A stretch of DNA of 64,000 nt. It comes from Oceanobacillus sp. CFH 90083. Lineage in GTDB: Bacteria > Bacillota > Bacilli > Bacillales > Amphibacillaceae. A model generated the notes under the pieces. The model worked only from the letters and a program-made list of their open reading frames with translations, had not been told where the DNA came from and did not search any database. Below, one piece after another: positions 24,965-35,423 of this stretch. Within the stretch, counting starts at the first letter, position 1; the number at the start of each line of letters is the position of its first letter. Both the position numbers and the translations under genes were made by a program. The DNA lies in assembly GCF_009389585.1 (NCBI RefSeq), contig NZ_VIYG01000002.1:62001-126000 (forward strand), read 5' to 3'.

Positions 24965-27900
24965 TTACTCCGGAACCTTCACCTTCGTCTGTTCAAAATC
25001 ATGCAGAATAAAACACTCATAATTCTCCAGTGTTTTTTCTTTACGGATAATCGTCTTTTTAAACAAATCTTGATCACTCACCCGCATGCCGACCAAGCCG
25101 ACAGCTACCTGGTCACGAATATATCTGACCGACTTGTCGTAGCTGGAGCCAATGTAATTATGATGACTACAGAAAATAAAATGAATCCCTGTCCTGCTCC
25201 CCTGATCAACTATCTTATAAATATCTTTCAACATTGCATTGGTCCGTTCCATAAATTCTTCTAAATCAGCAATTTGGATCAGCCATCTTGGCTCCTTGCC
25301 GCCTTCTTTCTCACGCATATCAATCTCATAAAGAATATTTTGCAGCGCCTGCGTCATCTCTTCTTTTCCGGATACATAGTTATACATGCTTTTTCCGATA
25401 TCCTGAAAGTGTTGATCTACGGTATCAATAAACATTGTACGGTAAGTATCTTTTAATAGAATGATATTTTTTGCTGTCGATTGAATCATCTGATTCAGCC
25501 TTTCTTTCCGGTCACTGACGACTAATAAGTGTTCATCCTGCATTGGGTCAAATCCGAATGGCTGTACATCTTCAAAATTGAAGCCGAGCGGGAGCTTCTT
25601 CTCCTCCAGCAGCTGTTTCGTTTTCTTGTGCTCTTTAAACGTTGCAAAATCAATGACTCCCTCTGGCATCATCGGAATCGGCTCAGGAAGCGAACCGCTC
25701 CAGAAGGTGAGCATTTCTTCCGCCGTCTTCTGTATGTTATCAATTTGCTCTAACACTTCTTCTCCATAGGTTGGGAGTACAGTCTGGAACAGCGCTGGAT
25801 CTTCTAATGAAATAATCCCTCTTCCTGGTATCTCTTCAATTTCTAATTCCGTTCTGCCGACAACCCCTCTTACTTCTGAGCGGTCAATCTGATAAAGGGA
25901 AATCTGTGTTTTAATATTGGATAATAACGGCATACGCAGCGCCCCTTGTCTGCCAGTGCTCATAATTAAATGAATGCCTATACCGGCTCCTTCCCGGGCG
26001 ACTTGTGTTATCATTCGTTCAAATTCATCAGCAGAATTCATATCACGTACAGCCTCATAATTATCAAGAACAATACAGATATTCGGTTCTATTTCCCCGC
26101 TGGCTTTCTCATACATTGCCAGATTAGCCACGCCGTATTTACTTAATTTTTTCTTTCGATCCTTCATCAATTTCGAAAGCAGACGCAGTAATTTACCGAT
26201 TTTTTCTTCATCATCAACGGAAAACGTATCAGCAACATGCGGCATATGCTTTAATGGAAGTAAGCCGTTCGTACCAAAATCCAGTAAATAAACATGCAGA
26301 TGCTCCGGCGAATGCTGACTGCTTAAATCCATAACGACCGTTTGCAGAAATGTCGACTTCCCATAGCCTGGACTGGAGACCGCCAGTATATGCCCTTCTT
26401 TGGACAGGTTGATCGTTAATGGCGTTTGCTGCTGCAGCTCGGGCTGGTCTACGATTCCAATCAGCGCCTCCAGCGGCTTTTTCTCCTCGAGCCAGGCTGC
26501 TTTATACTCTTCCGTTCTTAATTCCGGTCCATATATCTGCTCCGCCAGTGGAGGAAGCCATGGACGGGGCAGTTGTTCAATCTGCTGCTGCTCTGTATAA
26601 TCATGAATATAATCAATCACCGCATCTAATTCACTGACTGTCTGTTTCATTTCCTGCTGCTGGTTCAATCCGCTTAAATCTTCATTCAGCAGATCATACT
26701 GTCCCAGCTCATTGATGGCATAAATGGTCGTGTCTACATAGTCTGGATCTTTCTTATCCTGTATATAATCAGCGCCGCTCCAGGCACTTTGAAACAGCTC
26801 ATAAATTTCATTATTCCCAACCTGCATATAAGCACGGCCCGGGAGTGTGATTTCTGCAGCATCGGCTGTTTTTAATATTTCATTTGAATCACTTGCATTC
26901 TGTACTTTTAAGGCAAGCTTAAATTTCGAGTTGGACCAGATCTGATCGTCCACGACACCACTTGGCTTCTGTGTCGCCAGAATCAGATGGATGCCAAGAG
27001 AGCGACCAATCCTTGCTGTTGATACAAGCTCCTTCATAAAGTCAGGCTGCTCCGATTTTAATTCGGCAAATTCATCGGAAATCAGAAATAGATGCGGCAT
27101 GGCCTCTTCTACTTTTCCTTCCTTAAACAGCTTCTGATACTGATTGATATGGTTGACTTGATGCTCTCCGAATAAACGCTGCCTTCTCTGCAGCTCTGCT
27201 TTTATAGATGCTAATGCCCGTAAGGCCTGTGAACGATCCAGGTTGGTGATTGTTCCTAACAAATGCGGAAGCTTTTCAAATAAATTAGCCATCCCGCCAC
27301 CCTTATAGTCAATCAGCAGGAACGCTACCTCATAAGGGTGAAAATTTACAGCTAAGGATAAAATATAAGATTGAATAATTTCCGATTTTCCTGACCCTGT
27401 TGTTCCTGCAACTAATCCATGTGGTCCATGTGCCTTTTCATGCAGATTTAACTGGACGATATCATCCTTGCCCCGTAATCCTAATGGGACAGCTAAGCTT
27501 TTATAGGTTTGATTTTGCTGCCATCTTGTTCCAATAGATAGGCTTTCAACCTGCTCTACATTGTATAATTCTAAAAAAGTGACCTGCTCCGGAATGGAGT
27601 TTTTCAGATTTTCCAAATGATTGATAGACGCTAATGCCCGTGCAACATGCTCCTTATCAAATCCGTTAGGAAAGTGATCTGGTGTAAATACTTTGTTTAC
27701 GAGCTCTTCCTCTTCAATAATGATTTTTCCGTCCTTTGCATCCCGGATATCAATAACTGTCTTAACATGCTCCGGTAATGCCCGCATCACTTCTTGCACA
27801 AAGATGAGGGAGACACCGATGTCGGTCGGGTCTTCATTAAATAATTCCATAATCGTGTGATCCAAAAGCAGTTTTTCATCAGTAATCATCACAACATAGT

Positions 27901-29410
27901 GTGGAGAAAAATGCAGTTTATCACTGCTGTTTCCTCTATCCGCGATTGCTTGCTTCCGCTGCTTTAAGATTTGATAAAAAGAATGCATTACCTGATCTCT
28001 GGAGCGTTCATGATAAACAAAACCGCGAACATTTAAATTGCGGATGCTGGAATGCGGCAGCCAGCGCATCCAATACCATTGTGACTTTTCTTCTTCGGGA
28101 AATACGGTAATAAATTGCAGATCATGATAGCTGTGAAACATTGACAGCTGTAATACAAGAAGCTGCAGCTGCTCTAATACAAGCTGACGGTGACCAATAT
28201 AGCCGACCGGTCCCTTCATCAATGATGTTGTAATCGGTACATTCTCCAGATGTTCAAATTGCTTTTTTAATGCCTTCGCTTCGTCAACCAGCTCGTCTTC
28301 TTCCTTCATAAATTCTTCCACGCTCAAATCAATTGCATAACTTGCTTCGACATCACCTATTCCTGCACGGAAGCTCAGGAAATCATGCTGATAGCTGTGC
28401 TTTTCATAAATTCGTTCTGATACATTTACAGCCATAGTGCTTATTTCTTCTACATCCGGGTAATGATAATACAAAGAATGCCGCTGCTCTTCACTTTTCA
28501 GGAATAATTCCTTTGTTTTTCGCTTCATATATTCTTTATAGGTTGTCTCCCGGTGGTGCATATCCTCTTTATATTTTTTTACATTTTTAAAATACGTTGT
28601 AATGGCGAAGATAACAGTGACAACCGTGACAGAAAACATCACAAATATAAAAATTCCCCGCGGCCGAATCAAAGTAACGATGATAAGCGCTGCAATCATT
28701 ACTAATGGCGGAACAATTGTCCGTGCTAACTGTTCGCTGGGCTTATTAGGTTTCGCAGCCGGCTTGGCTATCGTTTGTTTTTCTTCCGGCTCGCGATAAA
28801 TCAGACGAGGAGAGCGATGGTAGTCAGGATATTCTTCATCGTACTGCTCCGTTTCCTCCACTAATTCCGTTAATTGGGCAGAAAAAACCTGATTGGTTGT
28901 TATCTGTAAGCTGTCGGGATATACGATAAGTAAGGCACCATCCATAAACAAATGGTCTCCAGCCTCGATCACAGCTTCTTCTTGAAGCAAGCGATAATTA
29001 TGGTATACCTTGCCTTTTTGAGCTTCGAGATAAAAATGATTCGTACCCTGCTTGCGAATCAGAAATATATCATTTTCCCATCCTGAGATTTGCAGATGAT
29101 TGTAATCTGCGCTGCCAAGTGTAATCACATCTATCCCCTGTGTATCCAGCGTAGATGCCTGATGCAAGTCAAATAAATCCAAACGCAGCTCCTGATCATC
29201 TGTCTGAATCATAATAGAAGAGGTGATGCTGTCTTTTCCGTATATAAGCTGGTCTCCATCCCAATGTAACAGAATGTCATGCTGTAAACCGGAAAGGGTG
29301 ATCGCATTCCTCCAGCTGCTGCCTATCACAATGTCCTGTTCCACACCTTTCGTCAAATGGCATTTATGGAGTTCGTCCTGATATGCTGCAAATAGTATAA
29401 AGCTCGCCAT
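24965..29410 (-). CDS. essC: EssC, FtsK/SpoIIIE-type ATPase of the type VII secretion system
   Basis: About 1,480 residues from the ATG at 29410 (an ATG 36 bases upstream is also possible). Two FHA-like domains (1-190) are followed by two membrane helices (about 225-275). A first ATPase domain carries Walker A GTTGSGKS near 672, a second has SSPGYGKS near 1015, and a third is degenerate (VVSDRKERLN). EssC is the motor and substrate receptor of T7SSb. It is the last large gene of the operon, 43 bases or less after essB, and the LXG operons follow on the same strand. Confidence 0.97.
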   Translation of the reverse strand: MASFILFAAYQDELHKCHLTKGVEQDIVIGSSWRNAITLSGLQHDILLHWDGDQLIYGKDSITSSIMIQTDDQELRLDLFDLHQASTLDTQGIDVITLGSADYNHLQISGWENDIFLIRKQGTNHFYLEAQKGKVYHNYRLLQEEAVIEAGDHLFMDGALLIVYPDSLQITTNQVFSAQLTELVEETEQYDEEYPDYHRSPRLIYREPEEKQTIAKPAAKPNKPSEQLARTIVPPLVMIAALIIVTLIRPRGIFIFVMFSVTVVTVIFAITTYFKNVKKYKEDMHHRETTYKEYMKRKTKELFLKSEEQRHSLYYHYPDVEEISTMAVNVSERIYEKHSYQHDFLSFRAGIGDVEASYAIDLSVEEFMKEEDELVDEAKALKKQFEHLENVPITTSLMKGPVGYIGHRQLVLEQLQLLVLQLSMFHSYHDLQFITVFPEEEKSQWYWMRWLPHSSIRNLNVRGFVYHERSRDQVMHSFYQILKQRKQAIADRGNSSDKLHFSPHYVVMITDEKLLLDHTIMELFNEDPTDIGVSLIFVQEVMRALPEHVKTVIDIRDAKDGKIIIEEEELVNKVFTPDHFPNGFDKEHVARALASINHLENLKNSIPEQVTFLELYNVEQVESLSIGTRWQQNQTYKSLAVPLGLRGKDDIVQLNLHEKAHGPHGLVAGTTGSGKSEIIQSYILSLAVNFHPYEVAFLLIDYKGGGMANLFEKLPHLLGTITNLDRSQALRALASIKAELQRRQRLFGEHQVNHINQYQKLFKEGKVEEAMPHLFLISDEFAELKSEQPDFMKELVSTARIGRSLGIHLILATQKPSGVVDDQIWSNSKFKLALKVQNASDSNEILKTADAAEITLPGRAYMQVGNNEIYELFQSAWSGADYIQDKKDPDYVDTTIYAINELGQYDLLNEDLSGLNQQQEMKQTVSELDAVIDYIHDYTEQQQIEQLPRPWLPPLAEQIYGPELRTEEYKAAWLEEKKPLEALIGIVDQPELQQQTPLTINLSKEGHILAVSSPGYGKSTFLQTVVMDLSSQHSPEHLHVYLLDFGTNGLLPLKHMPHVADTFSVDDEEKIGKLLRLLSKLMKDRKKKLSKYGVANLAMYEKASGEIEPNICIVLDNYEAVRDMNSADEFERMITQVAREGAGIGIHLIMSTGRQGALRMPLLSNIKTQISLYQIDRSEVRGVVGRTELEIEEIPGRGIISLEDPALFQTVLPTYGEEVLEQIDNIQKTAEEMLTFWSGSLPEPIPMMPEGVIDFATFKEHKKTKQLLEEKKLPLGFNFEDVQPFGFDPMQDEHLLVVSDRKERLNQMIQSTAKNIILLKDTYRTMFIDTVDQHFQDIGKSMYNYVSGKEEMTQALQNILYEIDMREKEGGKEPRWLIQIADLEEFMERTNAMLKDIYKIVDQGSRTGIHFIFCSHHNYIGSSYDKSVRYIRDQVAVGLVGMRVSDQDLFKKTIIRKEKTLENYECFILHDFEQTKVKVPE

Positions 29411-29452
29411 TTTCTTCTTCTTCCCTTCTCTTATCTTCCAAATCATTTCCCG

Positions 29453-30691
29453 CTATTCATCATTATTTTCATCATCTGTATTCCCGTTTTCTGCTGCCCC
29501 TTCTTCGTCAGATGCTTCTTCCTCTTCAGGCGGGATTAATTCGTAGTCCTCGATCATCTGATCCAGCTCAGACTGTAAACGGTCTAACTCCGAATCTCTT
29601 TCTTCTCCTGTCAGGTCGGGATTATTTTGAACCTGCCCAATGTTTTGGATTAATCCATAAATAATTAACTGTGGATCATTAATAAATTTTGCTATTTCTA
29701 AAGATTCCTCCAGCTCCCCTTGACCATTGTAAATCCAATATAGTAAATAATCTTCATTGCTATTTACAGAAACGTTGTTCATAATCGCTTCTTTTTCATT
29801 ATCTGCCAAGCTTTCTACTTGAATGTAGGAATAAGCCAGAATATATTTCGTCTGTCTTGGAAAGTTCTCTGGATTTTCTCCTTCTAACGTGCTGATTACC
29901 TGGTTATAATTATTTGTTAAAAAATCACCATGTGCTTCCAGCTGTTTATCCTGAAATGGATTATTTAAAAGTGCGTAATAGATTAATGGTACTGCTAACA
30001 AAACGGAAAGAATCGCCATAATAATGGATAACTGCTTAAAGAGCCGAAAACGTCTGAACGGCACCAGACGCATTCTTTTGTCTACTTCTTTTTGTTCTTT
30101 CCGGTACTGCTCCTCCAGAAAAGCTTCCACTTCTTCGATGGTTTGCAGGGGTTTAAGATTTCTTTCTAATTCTGTTTCTCCCGCCTGCTCCAAAGCACCA
30201 TGATATAATTGATCGAATGTATATTTTTTTGAGAAGCAGGCAATAACATAACACTTATACTGCTTCAGTAATTTATCCTGATTATTTTCAAAGGGCGGGA
30301 CAATATCATGAATACCTCTGCAAATCACCTCTGGCATGAGATTGTCATCAAAGAGAAGATTTTCCGGATGAATAAAAATGGTAGCTCTGCTGGATAAAAA
30401 AACACGTAATTTGCCGATATTTCTCAGCAAACGCAATTTCTCATGATATTTCAGCTTTTTTACATCCGCCCATGTCTTTCTGTCTGGCCTGATCGTATAA
30501 ATAAAGCGATATTGATCCTCTTCCTCTTCTACTTCCATCGGGGTCAGGAAAAAAGTATCCTTTTGAATTAAATCAAACAGACGGCTATGCTGCAGGTTTG
30601 TCTGTGATTTTGGTATAACCGTTTCCAGCTTGTTTTTATTTTTCTTTAATTCCCAGGTCATCTGATCCAATTCTATCTTTACTTCATTCAT
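29453..30691 (-). CDS. essB: EssB, membrane pseudokinase-like component of T7SSb
   Basis: 412 residues: a cytoplasmic kinase-like fold without kinase motifs (1-215; RLLRNIGKLRVFLSSRATIF, LLFDDNLMPEVICRGIHDIV), one membrane helix at about 217-240 and an extracytoplasmic helical domain with an acidic Glu/Asp-rich tail. The length and order fit EssB/YukC, which bridges EssC and the membrane complex. A MITE-like element separates it from esaB upstream. Confidence 0.95.
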   Translation of the reverse strand: MNEVKIELDQMTWELKKNKNKLETVIPKSQTNLQHSRLFDLIQKDTFFLTPMEVEEEEDQYRFIYTIRPDRKTWADVKKLKYHEKLRLLRNIGKLRVFLSSRATIFIHPENLLFDDNLMPEVICRGIHDIVPPFENNQDKLLKQYKCYVIACFSKKYTFDQLYHGALEQAGETELERNLKPLQTIEEVEAFLEEQYRKEQKEVDKRMRLVPFRRFRLFKQLSIIMAILSVLLAVPLIYYALLNNPFQDKQLEAHGDFLTNNYNQVISTLEGENPENFPRQTKYILAYSYIQVESLADNEKEAIMNNVSVNSNEDYLLYWIYNGQGELEESLEIAKFINDPQLIIYGLIQNIGQVQNNPDLTGEERDSELDRLQSELDQMIEDYELIPPEEEEASDEEGAAENGNTDDENNDE

Positions 30692-30760
30692 CTCTTTGGT
30701 CTCCTTACTTTTCAGAACGAAAGTGTGTTTATGTAGTTACAATCCTGTTCTATAAATACG

Positions 30761-30957
30761 TGTTCAAAAAGTTCCCAATTAGAAGCAAGAAGGTCAAGGC
30801 GATATGGTTTTTACGAACGGTGTGATGATTTCTGTGTTGTCCACACGACGTGGACGGTCTTAACAGAAGTACCTCTATGCTTTTAAATACGTGAGTATCG
30901 GAAAAAATCATATCAACGCAGAGATTCGCCACTTATCATTTGTGGACTTTTTGAACA
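30761..30957. mobile_element. MITE-like element inside the ess operon
   Basis: About 197 bp bounded by inverted ends TGTTCAAAAAGTTCC and GGACTTTTTGAACA. It contains a central palindrome GTCCAC-ACGAC-GTGGAC and no coding frame. It fills the gap between the esaB stop (4 bases away) and essB. A shortened copy with both ends lies at 49966-50022. The family resembles non-autonomous miniature transposons; no transposase is visible. Confidence 0.75.
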
Positions 30958-30961
30958 TCCT

Positions 30962-31216
30962 CTATAAGATAACAAGGATATCCCCATTGGTTACAGGGAA
31001 ATCCTCCAGATAATCGTCATCGGATAGAAGAAGATTTTTAGTTGGTATTTTAATCACTGCCTGTGTATCAGCTTGCTCTATATAAAGCGTCTCCATAATC
31101 ATGGGGATGAGCTGCTTGACAGTAATTTGTATAGGGATGCGCAGGTCATAGCTGAGCCCGCCCGCCAGCTTATATTGAAAATCCAGTGTTACATCAATAT
31201 GTGTGTTGTTGGCCAT
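30962..31216 (-). CDS. esaB: EsaB/YukD, ubiquitin-like T7SS protein
   Basis: 84 residues with the ubiquitin-like pattern of YukD: two opening strands (IDVTLDFQYKLAGGLSYDLR), a helix (VKQLIPMIMETLYI) and a closing strand (VTNGDILVIL). EsaB is a small cytoplasmic regulator or assembly factor of T7SSb. It starts 12 bases after the essA stop. Confidence 0.93.
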   Translation of the reverse strand: MANNTHIDVTLDFQYKLAGGLSYDLRIPIQITVKQLIPMIMETLYIEQADTQAVIKIPTKNLLLSDDDYLEDFPVTNGDILVIL

Positions 31217-31228
31217 TTCATTTTTCTC

Positions 31229-31744
31229 CTACGTTAAAAATTTTTGCATTGAAAAATAGAGTGCGATGGATAGTAAGGTTGCAAAAGTAATTAAGCTGAT
31301 TAAAATAATCGTATTTGCACTGCTTCCTGCCTGTTGATTTTCCTCTTCAGAGCCCGTATTAAATGCGGCAGCAGAATCATAATCTGCTTGAAAAAGTTGA
31401 TTTTTCACGTGTTCTATCGTTTGGTTTTCTTCTACATCCTCTAAAAATATATGTTGCAGTACCTGTTCTTTCTCTGTCCCTTGCTCCATTACTTTTTCGT
31501 CAATTACCTGCTCCGTTTCACTCTTAAAAAGATCAGGGAATTGCTTTTCCAGCTCTGTTTCCCGGTATTCTGTTTCACTTCTGTTATTTTCCTGAATCCG
31601 CTCCATCTTCATTTGCAGACTTCCATCTATTTGATTATCTGTATCTGATTCTGCTGATACTCCAATCGGCAGGAGTATCAGCAAAACCAAACAGAAGATG
31701 CATTGTCTGTTAACCTTGCTCCATTTGGCTCTCATCTGTGTCAT
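31229..31744 (-). CDS. essA: EssA, membrane component of T7SSb
   Basis: About 171 residues. The start is inside the end of esaA, at the ATG 31744 behind AGAGAGGAAG or the ATG 31735. A signal-like helix (CIFCLVLLILLPIGVSA) is followed by a charged extracytoplasmic region and a C-terminal membrane helix (TIILISLITFATLLSIALYF). Position and topology match EssA. The overlap with esaA implies translational coupling. Confidence 0.85.
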   Translation of the reverse strand: MTQMRAKWSKVNRQCIFCLVLLILLPIGVSAESDTDNQIDGSLQMKMERIQENNRSETEYRETELEKQFPDLFKSETEQVIDEKVMEQGTEKEQVLQHIFLEDVEENQTIEHVKNQLFQADYDSAAAFNTGSEEENQQAGSSANTIILISLITFATLLSIALYFSMQKFLT

Positions 31745-34700
31745 CTTCCTCTCTTTGTGTCCGATGAATGACAAATAAGTTCCCAATTGAACCTAAAATG
31801 ATACATGTCATAAAAACAAAGAATGCCAGACCAATGGACGCATTTCCTTCTGTTAATTGAATAAGAAAAGCTTCAAAATATTGCATTGGCGAGAATTTTT
31901 CCAGCTCCGGCATTCCGATATTTCCTGTTCCAAGCGCATTGGTAAAGAACAGGTAAAAGCTCAGAATAACCAGCATAATAAACATACCTAGCATTTTTAA
32001 TTGCCTTAATAGATACGTAGAGACGAGAAGCATTCCCAGGACAGTAAATATCATTAATAGTGTTAATTGCAGCATATTCCACTGACTGACTGGTAAATAA
32101 TAGCTGGCGACAATACCAATCACAATTCCTTCTAAAATACCAACTCCGCCAATGATAAGAGTAATTGGCAGGTTGCTTCTGATCAGGGAACCATCTTCAT
32201 CAATCAGACTTTTATTTTCGTATTTTTGATGAATGGTTGAAATAACATAGGCTGTAAATAGAACAACCACAAAGGTGATAAGTACAAGGAAATATGGTGT
32301 GAATGTGTTTCCTTGTGAAAGCATCGTCCCTTCATTACTTGCATCTACAGGGTTCGATAAAAAGTCATAGAGCGTTTCATTTTGTCGATCACCTATGCGG
32401 CTATTAGCTAATACCTCTGAAAAGTTTTCAACAAAACTCTCATCATCTGTTAATTTGCTTACCATATCTTCGGCCAGTGTTTCTGCATTACCCACTAAGT
32501 CCAAACCGCTTTGTTCAATATCTGCGGCCTGCTGGTTTAGCTGTTCAAATGTTTCATATACTTGATTGGATTGATCCAGGTTTGTTCCGGCCTGTTCTGC
32601 CAAGGATTGACTGTAAGATAACAGCGGACGAAATTCACTGCTCAGATTCATTACAGCGATTTGTTCTCCTTCTGCACTCGCCGCAAGCTCCGGCTGCTCA
32701 TCAAATAGCTGAAGTGATTCTTCCCGCCAGGCTTGTACATCCGTTAATGTCTCACTCAAGTCGGTATTTAAGGCAGTTGTTTCATTGTTTGTTTGCAAGG
32801 CCTGCTCCACAAGTTCTTCAGCCTGTAATTTCATTTCTTCCATACCATTCTGATATGCATCCATATTAAAATTAAATTCTTGAACAGGTGCTTCTAATTG
32901 ATTTGCCATATCATCCAGGATTTGAGCAGTAAAATAATCCTTCATTAAATTATTAAAATCCTGCTCATTAAATAAATGATAAAGTGACTCATCTGTTGCT
33001 AAGCTTGTTAAAGATTGATTTCCCAAGCCAGCAGACAAGGTGTATATATCTGCTCCGAAATAGTTCTCTAACAATCCCTGCACTTTTTGATAATGATTTA
33101 CGGTATAGATGGTTGTATTTAATAAAGTTTGCATTTCTGCATTGAGATCATGGATGCTTGTCATCACTTTATGCTGAATCGTATTATTTTTAACATACAG
33201 CCTTTCAATTTCCTCTTCTTGCTCTTCCTCCTCTTCTCCAGGTGATTCCCCTTCTTGATCAGTATCTTCTTCCTCTTCCCTGTCATTTGATCCGTTTTCG
33301 TCCTCTGAACCTTCATTTTCTTCCTCATTATCGTGATTTTCTTCCGTCTCTTCTGTTTCCTCATCATCTTCATTTGCTTCTTCGTTTTCCGTTTCTTCTT
33401 CACGATTTCCATCTGATTCCGAATTTTCATCTGGTATTTCTTCTTCACGATTTTCATCCGGCTCAGATTCTTCACCAGGAATCTCCTCGTCTGATTCCGT
33501 ATTATCTTCCGTATTCACCACCGGAATAGTTTGAGCAGTTCGTATACCAGCTGTGATGGAAGGTGCTGCATGCAGCTGTGCTACTTCTTCAGGCTCATCC
33601 ACATTTTCGACATCTTCCTGTTCCAATTTCCAGGACCACTCTATCGGATCAAAAAAGTTAAAGGAATTTTCCGCACCAGGCCTTACACCAACACGAACTG
33701 TTAATTCCCCTTCTTCATTTGCAGGCAGATATACTTCTCCATTCTCATTTATGGATGCAGTATAATCTCCTTCCCCGCTGCCCGGCAGCTGGATAATAAG
33801 GTGGGACAGGTGCAGAGAATCCGGTATTTGCAGTGTGAAAACTTGTCCATCCTTTTCATTTTCAGGAATGTGAACCTTATCCTCTATTTCAAAACCATTT
33901 TTTAAATTTTTTTGCAGCCGGTCTAATTCATCTTTTAATAGATTCTGATTATCACCAGCTATCGGGATATCCCTGTCAAATTCATTTTGGTACTGATTGG
34001 CTACACGCAGCACCTGTCTGATTTCTTCTTCTTTTTCATTTGGTAATCCGCTGTTCACAAAATCATCCAATTGACGTGATGGCAATTGTTTTACAGCTTG
34101 ATCGATATTATCTAAAGCAATTTGATTCGGCGCTGATAAAAGTTGATTCAGGTAGAGATTATCTTCTGTCATTTCATCCAAAGCATCCTCAATCTGTTCC
34201 GTCATTTCCAATCGAAATGCTTCATTATTATTCTCAAGCAGGAGATCGATTTCCGCCCGCAATGTTTCCATCTGCTCAGCGGACAGTTCAAAATAATTCT
34301 CCAGCTCTTCCGCATTCGTTAGAAGATAATCGAAATAATCCATTCGTACCAAGGTGTTATTATAATTTTTTTCTTCCCGCTCAGAAAGCAGATCAGCCAT
34401 TGTCTGGTTTTCTGCTAAGATGCTCATCAACTGGTCATCAGCCGAGCTCGAGCTGGCTCTCATTTCCTGGTTAACCTGCTCTATATAGCTTTGAAAGGAT
34501 TGATAGATAGAAATATAGTTTGACCGTAGCTCTGTCACTTCTTCCGAGGCATTTTCCATCTCCGTCAAAAAAGCTTCTCCCTGTTGAGCTTCCTCTCCAA
34601 ATTGGTTTTCATAGCTAATCAAACGTTGTTCAAATATGTCAAATTGTTCTACAGAGCGTTCGGATTGGTTTTTTAATTGATCAAATTGATCAGTGTAGCC

Positions 34701-35285
34701 GGATAAAGGGGTGTGGATAACATTCTGATACCTGCCAGTTTGACCAGCCTGCTGATCCACCATCTCAGCTATGTTATCCTGTGCATTTTGCAGATTTCCT
34801 ACAATACTTGCAAAGTACACGTCAATAATTTGCCGGTTAAAACGATTTAACACATCACTGGCTGTTCTTTCTGCTTCTTCGCGGATGCGCGGATTCTCAG
34901 ACGCATTTATTCTATAGGATAAAACGACTTGTTCTGGAGCTTCGGAATAAATATTCAGAGATTTTTCCGAAAAGTCGTTGGGGATAACAATCATCATATC
35001 GTATGTATTATTAGAAAGGCCGTTTTCTGCTACCCCGCGGCTTACAACATACCACTCATGCTGATTATCGAAGCTTATACTATTCACAAATGCATCTCCA
35101 AAAGAAATCATTGCTTCATTAAATAAAAAGCCGTTATCTTCATTTACAAGGGCTATCGACATCGTTTGCGCTTTATTTGGATCTTCTGTTTCTTCTTGCT
35201 GATTTAGTGTTAAAAAAGATAACCCGGAAGCAAGAACAATTATTAAAACAAGGAACAGAAACCAGCGTTTATCTATTTTTTTCAT
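31710..35285 (-). CDS. esaA: EsaA/YueB, large extracellular T7SSb component
   Basis: The start is the ATG at 35285 (GGAGAGG ahead), 1,191 residues. One membrane helix (about 8-28) precedes a very long extracellular region rich in coiled coil, and five or six helices at the C-terminus (about 985-1170) complete the YueB/EsaA layout. Residues about 592-692 are an unusual run dominated by Glu, Asp, Asn and Ser. Relatives form an arrow-shaped surface dimer, and B. subtilis YueB is the phage SPP1 receptor. Confidence 0.95.
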   Translation of the reverse strand: MKKIDKRWFLFLVLIIVLASGLSFLTLNQQEETEDPNKAQTMSIALVNEDNGFLFNEAMISFGDAFVNSISFDNQHEWYVVSRGVAENGLSNNTYDMMIVIPNDFSEKSLNIYSEAPEQVVLSYRINASENPRIREEAERTASDVLNRFNRQIIDVYFASIVGNLQNAQDNIAEMVDQQAGQTGRYQNVIHTPLSGYTDQFDQLKNQSERSVEQFDIFEQRLISYENQFGEEAQQGEAFLTEMENASEEVTELRSNYISIYQSFQSYIEQVNQEMRASSSSADDQLMSILAENQTMADLLSEREEKNYNNTLVRMDYFDYLLTNAEELENYFELSAEQMETLRAEIDLLLENNNEAFRLEMTEQIEDALDEMTEDNLYLNQLLSAPNQIALDNIDQAVKQLPSRQLDDFVNSGLPNEKEEEIRQVLRVANQYQNEFDRDIPIAGDNQNLLKDELDRLQKNLKNGFEIEDKVHIPENEKDGQVFTLQIPDSLHLSHLIIQLPGSGEGDYTASINENGEVYLPANEEGELTVRVGVRPGAENSFNFFDPIEWSWKLEQEDVENVDEPEEVAQLHAAPSITAGIRTAQTIPVVNTEDNTESDEEIPGEESEPDENREEEIPDENSESDGNREEETENEEANEDDEETEETEENHDNEEENEGSEDENGSNDREEEEDTDQEGESPGEEEEEQEEEIERLYVKNNTIQHKVMTSIHDLNAEMQTLLNTTIYTVNHYQKVQGLLENYFGADIYTLSAGLGNQSLTSLATDESLYHLFNEQDFNNLMKDYFTAQILDDMANQLEAPVQEFNFNMDAYQNGMEEMKLQAEELVEQALQTNNETTALNTDLSETLTDVQAWREESLQLFDEQPELAASAEGEQIAVMNLSSEFRPLLSYSQSLAEQAGTNLDQSNQVYETFEQLNQQAADIEQSGLDLVGNAETLAEDMVSKLTDDESFVENFSEVLANSRIGDRQNETLYDFLSNPVDASNEGTMLSQGNTFTPYFLVLITFVVVLFTAYVISTIHQKYENKSLIDEDGSLIRSNLPITLIIGGVGILEGIVIGIVASYYLPVSQWNMLQLTLLMIFTVLGMLLVSTYLLRQLKMLGMFIMLVILSFYLFFTNALGTGNIGMPELEKFSPMQYFEAFLIQLTEGNASIGLAFFVFMTCIILGSIGNLFVIHRTQREEDDTDESQMEQG

Positions 35286-35341
35286 GAAATACCTCTCCAC
35301 CTCTAATAATGCTGTTAAATATTATTGCTATTTTTATAGTA

Positions 35342-35377
35342 AACAAGCTACATAACGTTGATGTTATGTAGCTTGTT
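35342..35377 (-). terminator. 15-bp perfect hairpin between esxA and esaA
   Basis: AACAAGCTACATAAC / GTTATGTAGCTTGTT with a 6-base loop. The tail on the minus strand is only weakly U-rich. It probably cuts transcription partly, so esxA is made in excess of the machine. Confidence 0.7.
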
Positions 35378-35423
35378 ATGAGCTTTACTTTTACATAACT
35401 ATAATCGTGCTACTTGCCTAAAC

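Noticed and set aside
33164-33475. Antisense ORF of about 100 codons rich in Lys and Met
   Set aside because: It lies in the low-complexity Glu/Asp region of esaA on the same strand in another frame. Its composition is a frame shadow of GAA/GAT repeats and it has no ribosome site.
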